DNA from: Winogradskyella sp.
GTDB lineage: Bacteria; Bacteroidota; Bacteroidia; Flavobacteriales; Flavobacteriaceae
Direction: 5' to 3'
Assembly (NCBI RefSeq): GCF_016744625.1
Contig: NZ_JADGDZ010000027.1
Span: 1 to 36,004 of the forward strand
Length of the DNA: 36,004 nt
Below, piece by piece: positions 24,485 through 32,096 of the stretch (within the stretch, counting starts at the first letter, position 1; each line of letters opens with the position of its first letter). The notes below the pieces were generated by a model. It had not been told where the DNA came from and ran no database searches. It was given only the letters and a program-made list of their open reading frames with translations. The position numbers were made by a program, and so were the translations under genes.

Positions 24485-25540
24485 ATGGCAACAAAGTCCC
24501 TTAAAAAACTTGGAAGCGATTTAGCGCAAAGCAATAGACAATTAGAAATTCTATCTAAGGGTATTTTTCAAAATGGAGAATTACCTACGTTTAAAGCTAA
24601 GATTTCTGAAACGAATCAATTTCCGTTAAAAGCAAAAAAGCTTGAAATTCTACAAATCAATGTCGGTTACATGTGTAATCAAGTTTGTGATCATTGCCAT
24701 GTAGATGCAGGACCAGACCGAAAGGAAATTATGACTAGAGACACAATGAGAGAATGTCTTGAAGTCATAAAAAAAACTGGAGCTCATACTTTAGATTTAA
24801 CTGGTGGAGCACCAGAAATGAATCCAGATTTTAGATGGTTTGTTGAAGAAGCTGCTAAAGCAGGAATCAAAGATTTCATTGTACGTTCTAATCTTACTAT
24901 TATTAGAGCAAATAAAAAATATTACGATTTACCAGAGTTCTTTAAAAAACATAATGTACATGTTGTGAGTTCAATGCCGCATTGGACACGAGGAAAAACA
25001 GATAAGCAACGTGGAGATGGTGTTTTTGACAAGTCAATTAAAGCATTGCAAGAGCTTAATGCTATTGGTTACGGAATGCCAAATAGTGACTTACGACTCG
25101 ATTTAGTTTACAATCCTTCTGGTGCATTTTTACCTGGAGATCAAACTTCTATGGAAAAGGATTTCAAAAAAGCATTGCTTGAAGATTTTAATATTCAATT
25201 TCATAATCTTTTTGCAATTACCAACCTTCCTATTAGTCGATTTTTGGATTATTTAATAGCTTCAGAAAATTATGAAGATTATATGTATTCACTTGTCGAA
25301 GCCTATAATTCATCTGCTGTAGCTAATGTAATGTGTACCAATACGCTTTCAGTGAGTTGGGATGGTTATTTGTATGATTGTGATTTTAATCAAATGTTAG
25401 AGCTCCCTGTTAATAGTAAGGTGAAGCATATTTCAGAATATAATGAAGAACTTCTTGAAGGTAGAAATATTGTAATTTCTCAACATTGTTATGGCTGTAC
25501 AGCTGGAGCAGGTAGTAGTTGTCAAGGTAATGTTGCATAA
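24485..25540 (+). CDS. arsS: Arsenosugar biosynthesis radical SAM protein ArsS
   Basis: A 351-residue radical SAM protein. The [4Fe-4S] motif is CNQVCDHC (Cys64, Cys68, Cys71), followed by HVDAGPDRKE, which I recognise from ArsS. LDLTGGAPEMNP (GGAPE) fits the SAM-binding strand. The C-terminus has CYGCTAGAGSSCQG (Cys335, Cys338, Cys346), probably ligands of an auxiliary cluster. ArsS joins the 5'-deoxyadenosyl group of SAM to dimethylarsenical, giving the nucleoside precursor of oxo-arsenosugars. The operon supplies the methylating enzyme (27471) and a nucleoside phosphorylase (26655). Some family members are selenoproteins; here the motif positions are all Cys and no in-frame TGA occurs. Confidence 0.92.
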   Translation: MATKSLKKLGSDLAQSNRQLEILSKGIFQNGELPTFKAKISETNQFPLKAKKLEILQINVGYMCNQVCDHCHVDAGPDRKEIMTRDTMRECLEVIKKTGAHTLDLTGGAPEMNPDFRWFVEEAAKAGIKDFIVRSNLTIIRANKKYYDLPEFFKKHNVHVVSSMPHWTRGKTDKQRGDGVFDKSIKALQELNAIGYGMPNSDLRLDLVYNPSGAFLPGDQTSMEKDFKKALLEDFNIQFHNLFAITNLPISRFLDYLIASENYEDYMYSLVEAYNSSAVANVMCTNTLSVSWDGYLYDCDFNQMLELPVNSKVKHISEYNEELLEGRNIVISQHCYGCTAGAGSSCQGNVA

Positions 25541-25548
25541 TCAAAACC

Positions 25549-26040
25549 ATGAAGAAAAATATTTTATACCTATTTGTCTTTTTTACGAGTATTAGTTTTG
25601 CGCAAGACAGTCTTTCGGATTTACTAAAGAAGTACAATACTGAAAACATTCCATATATCACAGTACAAGAATTGGCTATGCCAAAAACTGAAGCTGTCCT
25701 ATTGGATTCGAGAGAATTAAGAGAATATGAAACGAGTCATTTAAAAAATGCTATTCATGTTGGTTATGATAATTTTGACTTAAATTCTGTAACAAAAGAA
25801 CTTACCGATAAATCAACCAAAATTGTGGTCTATTGCTCTCTAGGTGTTCGATCAGAAGATATTGCAGAACAACTTAAAGAAGTAGGTTATACCAATATTT
25901 ATAATCTTTTTGGAGGTATTTTTGAATGGAAAAACAATAATTATACAGTTTATAATACCGAAGGAGAAACGGAAGATGTACACACATTTTCAAAAGAATG
26001 GAGTAAATGGCTTTTAAAAGGAATTAAAATATATGACTGA
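25549..26040 (+). CDS. Exported rhodanese-like protein
   Basis: A 163-residue single-domain rhodanese with an N-terminal signal peptide (hydrophobic stretch ending SISFAQ, probable cleavage near residue 19). The active-site loop is CSLGVRS with catalytic Cys96, after the family's LLDSRELREYETSHLKNAIHV region. It should act in the periplasm, handling sulfane sulfur or binding a thiophilic oxyanion or arsenical. Its place between arsS (8 bp upstream) and the DUF2064 glycosyltransferase (8-bp overlap) ties it to arsenosugar metabolism. The substrate is unknown. The DSR and loop residues are intact, so it is likely active. Confidence 0.85.
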   Translation: MKKNILYLFVFFTSISFAQDSLSDLLKKYNTENIPYITVQELAMPKTEAVLLDSRELREYETSHLKNAIHVGYDNFDLNSVTKELTDKSTKIVVYCSLGVRSEDIAEQLKEVGYTNIYNLFGGIFEWKNNNYTVYNTEGETEDVHTFSKEWSKWLLKGIKIYD

Positions 26041-26662
26041 TGCACTTGTAATTGTGTTTGTAAAAAACATAAAACTAGGAACGGTAAAAACAAGACTTGC
26101 TAAAACTATTGGTGACATAGGTGCATTTGAAGTGTACTCCGAACTTGTAAAAATCACAGAAAATGCAACCAAACAATTAGAAATAGATAAGCGGATTTAC
26201 TTTTCTACTGCTGTTGTTGATACGAAATGGCAGAATGATTTTAAGACGGTTCAAAATGGTATTGATTTAGGCGAACGCATGCTCAATGCTTTTAAAGATG
26301 GCTTTAAAGCTGGTTACAAAAAAATAGTTTTAATTGGTTCTGATTTGCCAGACTTAAACGCAACTCATATTACAAATGGCATCAAAGCATTAAATGATAG
26401 TGATGTGGTTTTTGGACCAGCAGAAGATGGTGGTTATTACTTAGTTGGCTTATCTAAACCAAACACATCAATCTTTACAAACAAACCTTGGAGTCAACCA
26501 AATTTACTTAATAAAACGTTACAAGAGTTACAGAAACTTCAAGTTTCAGTTAGTACCTTAGAGCCTCTTAATGATATTGATACTTATGAAGATTTAATAG
26601 CTTCAGAATTTTATAAATCGAATTTAAAATTACAAGAAAAAATACAGCAACTTAATGATTAA
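26033..26662 (+). CDS. DUF2064/TIGR04282-type arsenosugar biosynthesis glycosyltransferase
   Basis: A 209-residue CofC-like nucleotidyl/glycosyl transferase fold protein. Family marks are GTVKTRLA (16-23), IGSDLPDL (101-108), GPAEDGGYYLVGL (128-140) and the closing NDIDTYEDL. This family is named in databases for arsenosugar clusters (TIGR04282). It may add or activate the glycosyl part of the arsenosugar. It overlaps the rhodanese gene by 8 bp (ATGACTGA) and the nucleoside phosphorylase gene by 8 bp (ATGATTAA), which suggests coupled translation. A second, unrelated GT-A enzyme of the same pathway is at 30601. Confidence 0.87.
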   Translation: MTDALVIVFVKNIKLGTVKTRLAKTIGDIGAFEVYSELVKITENATKQLEIDKRIYFSTAVVDTKWQNDFKTVQNGIDLGERMLNAFKDGFKAGYKKIVLIGSDLPDLNATHITNGIKALNDSDVVFGPAEDGGYYLVGLSKPNTSIFTNKPWSQPNLLNKTLQELQKLQVSVSTLEPLNDIDTYEDLIASEFYKSNLKLQEKIQQLND

Positions 26663-27467
26663 ATTAATTACAAAAAGCACTGAATATTTACAAAGCAAAG
26701 GTTTTGATAAACCCGAAGTTGGTATTATCCTCGGAACAGGATTAGGGCAACTTATTGATCAAATTGAAATCATAGCAGAAGCGAGTTATAACCATATACC
26801 TAACTTTCCGACTGCAACTGTAGAGTTTCATAAAGGCAAACTTGTTTATGGAGTTTTAGAAGGTAAAAAGATAGTAGTAATGCAAGGTCGTTTTCATGTC
26901 TACGAAGGTTACTCCTTACAAGATGTTAGTTTTCCGGTTAGAATTATGGAAAAACTTGGCATTAAAATTTTATTAGTTTCTAATGCTGCAGGAGCCATAA
27001 ATTTAGATTTTAAGAAAGGGGAATTAATGCTTATTGATGATCACATTAATTTACAAGGAGGTTCTCCTTTGGCTTTTAAAGGTGTATCTGAATTAGGTGA
27101 ACGTTTTACAGATATGAGCGCACCTTACAATGCTGAAATCAATACCAAGTTTGAAAGTATTGCTAAAGAAAACGACATAACATTACACAAAGGTGTTTAT
27201 GCAAGTGTTGTTGGTCCTCAACTCGAAACAAGAGCGGAATACAGAATGCTTAAAACGATTGGTGCAGACGCTGTTGGTATGAGCACAGTACCAGAAATTA
27301 TTGTTGCCAATCATTTAAATTTAAAAGCAGCAGCAGTTTCTGTGTTAACAGACGAGTGCAATCCAAATAATTTAAAACCTGTAGATATAGGTGAAATTAT
27401 TGCCATGGCAGGAAAAGCCGAACCAAACATGATTACATTATTTAAAGAATTGATTAAAACATTATAG
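26655..27467 (+). CDS. Purine nucleoside phosphorylase, Asp at the base-specificity position
   Basis: A 270-residue trimeric-type PNP. Motifs are GIILGTGLGQL (23-33), MQGRFHVYEGY (76-86), SNAAGAINL (109-117), GPQLET with Glu191 and GADAVGMSTVPE with Met209. Spacing from Glu191 to Met209 (18) and on to Asp233 (24) matches human PNP Glu201, Met219 and Asn243, so Asp233 replaces the asparagine that selects 6-oxopurines. In human PNP that Asn-to-Asp change is known to favour adenosine. A 6-aminopurine preference suits removal of adenine from the dimethylarsinoyl-deoxyadenosine made by ArsS. Ordinary purine salvage remains possible. Confidence 0.88.
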   Translation: MIKLITKSTEYLQSKGFDKPEVGIILGTGLGQLIDQIEIIAEASYNHIPNFPTATVEFHKGKLVYGVLEGKKIVVMQGRFHVYEGYSLQDVSFPVRIMEKLGIKILLVSNAAGAINLDFKKGELMLIDDHINLQGGSPLAFKGVSELGERFTDMSAPYNAEINTKFESIAKENDITLHKGVYASVVGPQLETRAEYRMLKTIGADAVGMSTVPEIIVANHLNLKAAAVSVLTDECNPNNLKPVDIGEIIAMAGKAEPNMITLFKELIKTL

Positions 27468-27470
27468 AAT

Positions 27471-28439
27471 ATGAGCTATTTAGAAGCTACAAATGATTTA
27501 TATAAAGAAGCAGCCTTAACGCCAGATGTTGGATTATGTTGTACTACCAACCCTATTTGGGAATTACCAGGATTAAAAATTCCAAAAATAATGCAAGAGA
27601 TGAACTACGGTTGTGGTTCTACAGTGCATGCTCGCGATTTAACCAATAACCCTAAAATGCTTTATGTTGGTGTTGGAGGTGGAATGGAATTACTTCAATT
27701 CGCTTATTTCAATAGACAAAAAGGTGGAGTTGTAGGTATTGATGTGGTTGACGAAATGTTAGAAGCATCTCGTAAAAACTTCATAGAAGCTGAAGCACAA
27801 AACGATTGGTTTAAATCTGAATTTGTTGATCTGGTAAAAGGTGATGCATTAAACTTAAATGTTGAAGATAATTCTATCGATGTTGCTGCTCAAAACTGTT
27901 TATTCAATATTTTTAAAGCTGAGGATTTAAAGAAAGCTATCGAAGAAATGTATCGTGTTTTAAAACCTCATGGTAAGTTAGTAATGAGCGACCCAACTTG
28001 TGAGCAACCAATGAATGACGAATTACGTAACGACGATCGTCTTAGAGCACTTTGCTTAAGTGGTAGTTTGCCAATTGCTGAATATGTGAAAGCTTTAACT
28101 GATGCTGGTTTTGGTACTATTGAAATTAGAGCAAGAAAACCGTATAGAATTCTTGATCCAAAGAATTATCCAACAGACGAATTAATTTACATAGAATCAA
28201 TAGAGGTTGCTGCTATTAAAGATCCTATGCCAGCAGATGGTCCATGTATCTTTACAGGAAAAGCTGCTATCTATTATGGTGATGAGGATTATTTAGATGA
28301 TAAAGCAGGGCATATTTTATTAAAAAATCAACCTTTAGCAATTTGCGATAAAACTGCTAGAGATTTACAAGCTTTAGGTAGAGATGATATCTATTTTTCT
28401 GAATCTACATTTCATTATGATGGTGGAGGTTGTTGCTAA
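27471..28439 (+). CDS. arsM: Arsenosugar biosynthesis arsenic methyltransferase ArsM
   Basis: A 322-residue SAM methyltransferase. The SAM loop is VGVGGGMELL (66-75), and the Rossmann domain continues through DVVDEML and VAAQNCLFNIF. Cysteines that can bind As(III) include Cys23/Cys24, Cys48, Cys143, Cys195 (LRALCLSG) and a C-terminal GGGCC pair (321-322). Cys143 and Cys195 resemble the conserved ArsM pair. It would methylate arsenite to dimethylarsenical, the substrate of ArsS. It begins 3 bp after the PNP gene and is the last gene before a strong terminator at 28463. Confidence 0.9.
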   Translation: MSYLEATNDLYKEAALTPDVGLCCTTNPIWELPGLKIPKIMQEMNYGCGSTVHARDLTNNPKMLYVGVGGGMELLQFAYFNRQKGGVVGIDVVDEMLEASRKNFIEAEAQNDWFKSEFVDLVKGDALNLNVEDNSIDVAAQNCLFNIFKAEDLKKAIEEMYRVLKPHGKLVMSDPTCEQPMNDELRNDDRLRALCLSGSLPIAEYVKALTDAGFGTIEIRARKPYRILDPKNYPTDELIYIESIEVAAIKDPMPADGPCIFTGKAAIYYGDEDYLDDKAGHILLKNQPLAICDKTARDLQALGRDDIYFSESTFHYDGGGCC

Positions 28440-28462
28440 TTAGTTAAAACTTAGTAGTATTA

Positions 28463-28491
28463 AGACTGTCTGAAAAGGCGGTCTTTTTTTT
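28463..28491 (+). terminator. Rho-independent terminator after arsM
   Basis: AGACTGTCT (28463-28471), loop GAAA, AGGCGGTCT (28476-28484): a 9-bp stem with two G-T wobbles, followed by an uninterrupted T run to 28491. It lies 24 bp after the arsM stop and splits the arsenosugar region into a first operon (24095-28439) and a following transporter gene. Confidence 0.88.
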
Positions 28492-28501
28492 AACAAAAAA
28501 T

Positions 28502-28525
28502 ATAGTAAGCAATCTTATTTACTAT
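28502..28525. repeat. Small inverted repeat before the PiT gene
   Basis: ATAGTAA (28502-28508) and TTACTAT (28519-28525) form a perfect 7-bp inverted pair with a 10-base centre, 30 bp before the PiT ATG. It could be an operator or a chance AT-rich dyad. Confidence 0.3.
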
Positions 28526-28555
28526 CGTCAAAACAAACTACTAAACTTATAAAGT

Positions 28556-29671
28556 ATGATTCTAATTCTTCTATTTATTTCAGCTTGTTTTTTAGCCTTT
28601 AGCAATGGAGCTAATGATAATTTCAAAGGAGTTGCTACACTTTTCGGTAGTGGAACAACTAATTATAAAAAAGCTATAAACTGGGCTACTATCACTACAT
28701 TTTCTGGATCCGTTGCCGCTATTTTTTTTGCTAATGAATTAGTAAAAAACTTTTCTGGCAAAGGTTTAGTTCCAAATGAACTTATAACCATGCCTATTTT
28801 TGCAATATCTATTGCATTTGGCGCTGCCCTAACTGTATTTATAGCAACAAAAATTGGTATGCCAATATCAACAACACATAGTTTGGTAGGCGCTTTATTT
28901 GGAGCAGGAGTAATGGCTGTAGGCTCAGAATTTAATTTTGAAAAACTAGGAAGCACCTTTTTAATGCCTTTAATTGTAAGTCCTCTAATGGCTGCAATTG
29001 TTAGTTTCATTGCATACCTCATCTTTAGATTTTTCAGGAAACGTTTAGGAGTTACCAAAAAAACTAACTTCAATATTCACGAAAAGGAAACCACAACTAT
29101 TGCCTCTCTTAACATTGATAATACGGCAACATTAAAAACAAAAACTACCATTGAAGCTACTATTCAAAATAATATTGAAACTTACGATGGTCAAATTCTT
29201 GGTTTAAACTCTCAAAGAGTTTTAGACTCTCTACACTACTTAAGTGCAGGAGTTGTAAGCTTTGCTCGTGGTTTAAATGACACCCCAAAAATTGTTGGGT
29301 TATTATTAATCATTAATGCTATTGACATTAAATGGAGTATGATTATTATAGCGATTGTTATGGCCACTGGAGGATTACTTAATGCAAAAAAAGTAGGTAT
29401 AACCATGAGTAAAAAAATAACACCTATGAATTCTGGACAAGGATTTACTGCAAATATGGTAACTGGCCTATTAGTAACCACAGCAAGCATACATGGTATG
29501 CCAGTTTCTACAACGCATGTGTCGGTTGGTTCTATCTTTGGAATTGGAACCGTTACAAAAAAAGCTAATTATAAAATGATTGGCAAAATATTATTATCTT
29601 GGTTACTAACACTTCCAATGGCTGCCATAGTAAGTGGTTTATTATTTATTTTATTAAAAAATATATCCTAA
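28556..29671 (+). CDS. Inorganic phosphate transporter (PiT family)
   Basis: A 371-residue integral membrane protein. The two family signature repeats are clear: GANDN (18-22) with PISTTHSLVG (103-112), and GLNDTP (239-244) with PVSTTHVSVG (316-325). Between the halves is a hydrophilic loop (about 165-220). PiT carriers take up phosphate with H+ or Na+ and also admit arsenate. It follows the arsM terminator by 64 bp and precedes a DUF547 and a glycosyltransferase gene, so it sits inside the arsenosugar region. Phosphate/arsenate handling is a sensible link but cannot be proven here. Confidence 0.9.
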   Translation: MILILLFISACFLAFSNGANDNFKGVATLFGSGTTNYKKAINWATITTFSGSVAAIFFANELVKNFSGKGLVPNELITMPIFAISIAFGAALTVFIATKIGMPISTTHSLVGALFGAGVMAVGSEFNFEKLGSTFLMPLIVSPLMAAIVSFIAYLIFRFFRKRLGVTKKTNFNIHEKETTTIASLNIDNTATLKTKTTIEATIQNNIETYDGQILGLNSQRVLDSLHYLSAGVVSFARGLNDTPKIVGLLLIINAIDIKWSMIIIAIVMATGGLLNAKKVGITMSKKITPMNSGQGFTANMVTGLLVTTASIHGMPVSTTHVSVGSIFGIGTVTKKANYKMIGKILLSWLLTLPMAAIVSGLLFILLKNIS

Positions 29672-29691
29672 TTATATCAAATCGAAAAATA

Positions 29692-29699
29692 TATATTTG
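29692..29699 (+). promoter_or_regulatory. Consensus -7 element before the DUF547 gene
   Basis: TATATTTG is an exact match to the Bacteroidota -7 consensus TAnnTTTG. No TTG is seen at the -33 distance, which would fall in the end of the PiT gene. Transcription would begin near 29706, at the base of the hairpin at 29705-29741. Confidence 0.4.
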
Positions 29700-29704
29700 A
29701 CATC

Positions 29705-29741
29705 ACGCCATAGAATTACCACATCGTGTAAGGTATGGTGT
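29705..29741 (+). promoter_or_regulatory. Imperfect leader hairpin before the DUF547 gene
   Basis: ACGCCATA (29705-29712) pairs with TATGGTGT (29734-29741), 8 bp with one G-T wobble, around a 21-base loop that itself contains CAC-ATC-GTG. There is no T-tract. It would form the very 5' end of the DUF547 transcript if the -7 element at 29692 is used, and could affect RNA stability. Confidence 0.35.
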
Positions 29742-29756
29742 TAATTTTGAAATTAA

Positions 29757-30608
29757 ATGAAAAAAATAGTACTTATATATACTTTTATCTTGTTTTCATC
29801 TTGCTGTGGAACAAAAAATGTCATTGAAACACAACCTGAGCCAACAAAAAAAGTTGCTATTGTAACTGAAGTACCTGAGTTGCCTCAACCATCTAATGAA
29901 AGTGAGGTTGAAAAAACCATTATTCCTCTTCCACCAAAACCACCAAAACAGTCTTCAAATTACAAGGAATTGATTCATAAGAGATGGAACACTATTTTAC
30001 AAAAGTATGTTTCGAACAATGGTAATGTTGACTATATAGGAATTAAAAACGACAGAATTGAATTCGATATTTATATTGACTATTTAAGTGATACTTTTCC
30101 TGATGGTACATGGTCAAAAAATGAAAAGTTAGCCTATTGGATTAACGCCTACAACGCCTTAACTATAGATTTAATTCTAAGAAATTACCCAACAAAAAGC
30201 ATCAAAGACATTAAAGATCCTTGGGATCAACGTCTGTGGAAATTTGGAGATAAATGGTATAATCTTAATGATATAGAGCATAAAATTCTACGTAAAATGG
30301 ATGAGCCAAGAATTCATTTTGCTATTGTATGTGCTTCTGTGTCTTGCCCAAAACTGCAGAATGAAGCTTTTACAGCTTCAAATTTAGAAGAACAATTGAC
30401 TAATGCTACAAAAGAATTTTTATCAGATTCCTCAAAGAATGAACTTTCAAAAAATAGAATTAAACTCTCTAAAATATTCAAATGGTTCAAAAAAGACTTT
30501 GAGAAAAATAGAAGTTTAATTGATTTCTTAAATACATATTCAGAGGTTTTAATTTCTAATAAAGCAAAAAAGAGCTTTAAAGATTACAATTGGGATTTGA
30601 ATGAATAA
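29757..30608 (+). CDS. DUF547 lipoprotein
   Basis: A 283-residue lipoprotein. Its signal peptide ends FSSC with lipid Cys16. A proline-rich linker (about 40-66, including PLPPKPPKQ) precedes the DUF547 domain. That domain carries YWINAYN (127-133), HFAIVCASVSCP (187-198, two Cys in the usual positions) and KWFKKDF near the end. DUF547 has a thiol protease/transglutaminase-like look, but I know of no proven reaction. It overlaps the next glycosyltransferase gene by 8 bp (ATGAATAA), so the two are co-translated. A second DUF547 gene lies at 35367 in the same window. Confidence 0.85.
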   Translation: MKKIVLIYTFILFSSCCGTKNVIETQPEPTKKVAIVTEVPELPQPSNESEVEKTIIPLPPKPPKQSSNYKELIHKRWNTILQKYVSNNGNVDYIGIKNDRIEFDIYIDYLSDTFPDGTWSKNEKLAYWINAYNALTIDLILRNYPTKSIKDIKDPWDQRLWKFGDKWYNLNDIEHKILRKMDEPRIHFAIVCASVSCPKLQNEAFTASNLEEQLTNATKEFLSDSSKNELSKNRIKLSKIFKWFKKDFEKNRSLIDFLNTYSEVLISNKAKKSFKDYNWDLNE

Positions 30609-31296
30609 AATCTCAATAGTTATTCCTGTTTTAAATGAGTCCGCAACCATAAAGGACTTACTTTTTCATTTAATTGATAATGCTTCACTAAATTCTATCT
30701 CAGAGATTACAGTAGTAGATGGAGGAAGTACTGATGGTACTCAAGAAATAGTTAAATCCTTAGATTTAAATATCGTTCTTTTAACGTCTGAAAAAGGACG
30801 AGCCAAGCAAATGAATCTTGGTGCAAAGAAAGCGAGAGGTAATATTCTCTATTTTCTTCATGCAGATTCTTTTCCACCTAACAGATATGACAAGTATATT
30901 TTAGATGAAGTAAAAAAAGGTAATAAAGCCGGCTGTTTTAGAATGCAATTTGATAGTAATCATTGGTGGCTGCGTTTAGCAAGTTGGTTAACTCAATTTA
31001 GTTGGCGCGCTTGTAGAGGTGGTGACCAAAGTCAGTTTATAACACGTCAACTTTTTGATGACATCGGAGGTTACGATGAAAGCTTCATCATTTACGAAGA
31101 CAATATTTTAATTAATGAGCTCTATGCTCGTAACCTGTTTGTTGTAATCAATAAAAAAATTAGAACTTCAGCACGTTTATACAAAAAATACGGTGTTTGG
31201 AAAATTCAATATCATTTTTGGACCATCTATGTGAAAAAATGGTTTGGTGCTTCGGGAGATGAGATGCTGGCTTATTATAAGAAGCATATTTGTTAA
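30601..31296 (+). CDS. TIGR04283-type arsenosugar biosynthesis glycosyltransferase (GT2)
   Basis: A 231-residue GT-A fold enzyme. It opens with VIPVLNESATI, then VVDGGSTDGT (38-47), GRAKQMN (66-72) and the DXD-like LHADS (86-90), and has RGGDQSQFITRQLF and IGGYDE further on. This is the pattern of the family named for arsenosugar clusters (TIGR04283). It probably transfers the glycosyl group or builds the aglycone side of the arsenosugar. It overlaps the DUF547 gene by 8 bp and ends 3 bp from the convergent metallophosphoesterase gene, closing the arsenosugar region. Confidence 0.87.
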   Translation: MNKISIVIPVLNESATIKDLLFHLIDNASLNSISEITVVDGGSTDGTQEIVKSLDLNIVLLTSEKGRAKQMNLGAKKARGNILYFLHADSFPPNRYDKYILDEVKKGNKAGCFRMQFDSNHWWLRLASWLTQFSWRACRGGDQSQFITRQLFDDIGGYDESFIIYEDNILINELYARNLFVVINKKIRTSARLYKKYGVWKIQYHFWTIYVKKWFGASGDEMLAYYKKHIC

Positions 31297-31299
31297 TAG

Positions 31300-32028
31300 C
31301 TATTTATTTCTCCCTATCTCATCAGTATATAAATCTTTCAAAACATCACTTTGAAAGATTTCTTTTGTATTAATGTCTATTGCAGACAATTTACCTGTAA
31401 ATGCAGCTCCTGTATCTACATTCCATACATTAATGGCATTCATAGGTTTATCTTTACCAAAATTTATTGTAGGTGTGTGGCCAATATAAATTTCAGAATA
31501 GTGTTTAAGGCGATTAGGATAAATTTTAGAATCTTTCTCAATTCTTTTATCCATAGTTAATGCCATTTCCCATAATGTTCTGTCAAAATAGAAGGCTACT
31601 TTATCATATTCTTTTTCGACACCATGCATCGATGTAAAACCAGCATGTACAAAAAGTCGTTTTTCAACATCGACATGATACAAAGGCATAGCTTCAAAAA
31701 AATCGAGATGCTTTAATTTCTCTTCTTTAGAAAAACTTCTATAACTTTCTATAGTTTCTTTTCCTCCATGATTAAACCAAACTCTATTTTCAATTCCTGC
31801 AGCTAACCATTGTTCGCACCACACATCATGATTTCCTTTAATAAAAATACATTCGTTGGTTTTAGACAACTCAATTAAATACTGAATTACCTGTGCAGAC
31901 TCACTCCAACCATCTACATAATCTCCAACAAAAATCAGTTTGTCTTTTGCTGAAACTTCTGCTGTTTCCATAAGTTGAACAAGTGCTCTTAGTCCTCCGT
32001 GAATATCTCCTATTGCTAATGTTCGCAT
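31300..32028 (-). CDS. Calcineurin-like metallophosphoesterase (PPP-type)
   Basis: A 242-residue cytoplasmic metallophosphoesterase. The binuclear metal motifs are GDIHGG (7-12), GDYVDG (35-40), GNHD (65-68), a later HAGF and the terminal IGHTP. The arrangement is that of bacterial PPP-family serine/threonine phosphatases and related ApaH-like enzymes. The substrate is not evident; phosphoprotein, dinucleotide and small phosphoester are all possible. It converges on the arsenosugar glycosyltransferase gene with only 3 bp between stops, and no terminator is visible there. Confidence 0.88.
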   Translation of the reverse strand: MRTLAIGDIHGGLRALVQLMETAEVSAKDKLIFVGDYVDGWSESAQVIQYLIELSKTNECIFIKGNHDVWCEQWLAAGIENRVWFNHGGKETIESYRSFSKEEKLKHLDFFEAMPLYHVDVEKRLFVHAGFTSMHGVEKEYDKVAFYFDRTLWEMALTMDKRIEKDSKIYPNRLKHYSEIYIGHTPTINFGKDKPMNAINVWNVDTGAAFTGKLSAIDINTKEIFQSDVLKDLYTDEIGRNK

Positions 32029-32096
32029 ATAAAAATTTATTTATACAAATCTAAAACATCCTATGGAATACAATAAGGGTTAGGATTAAATTTAGG

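Noticed and set aside
24485..25540. Selenocysteine in ArsS
   Set aside because: All expected motif positions are Cys codons and there is no in-frame TGA before the stop.
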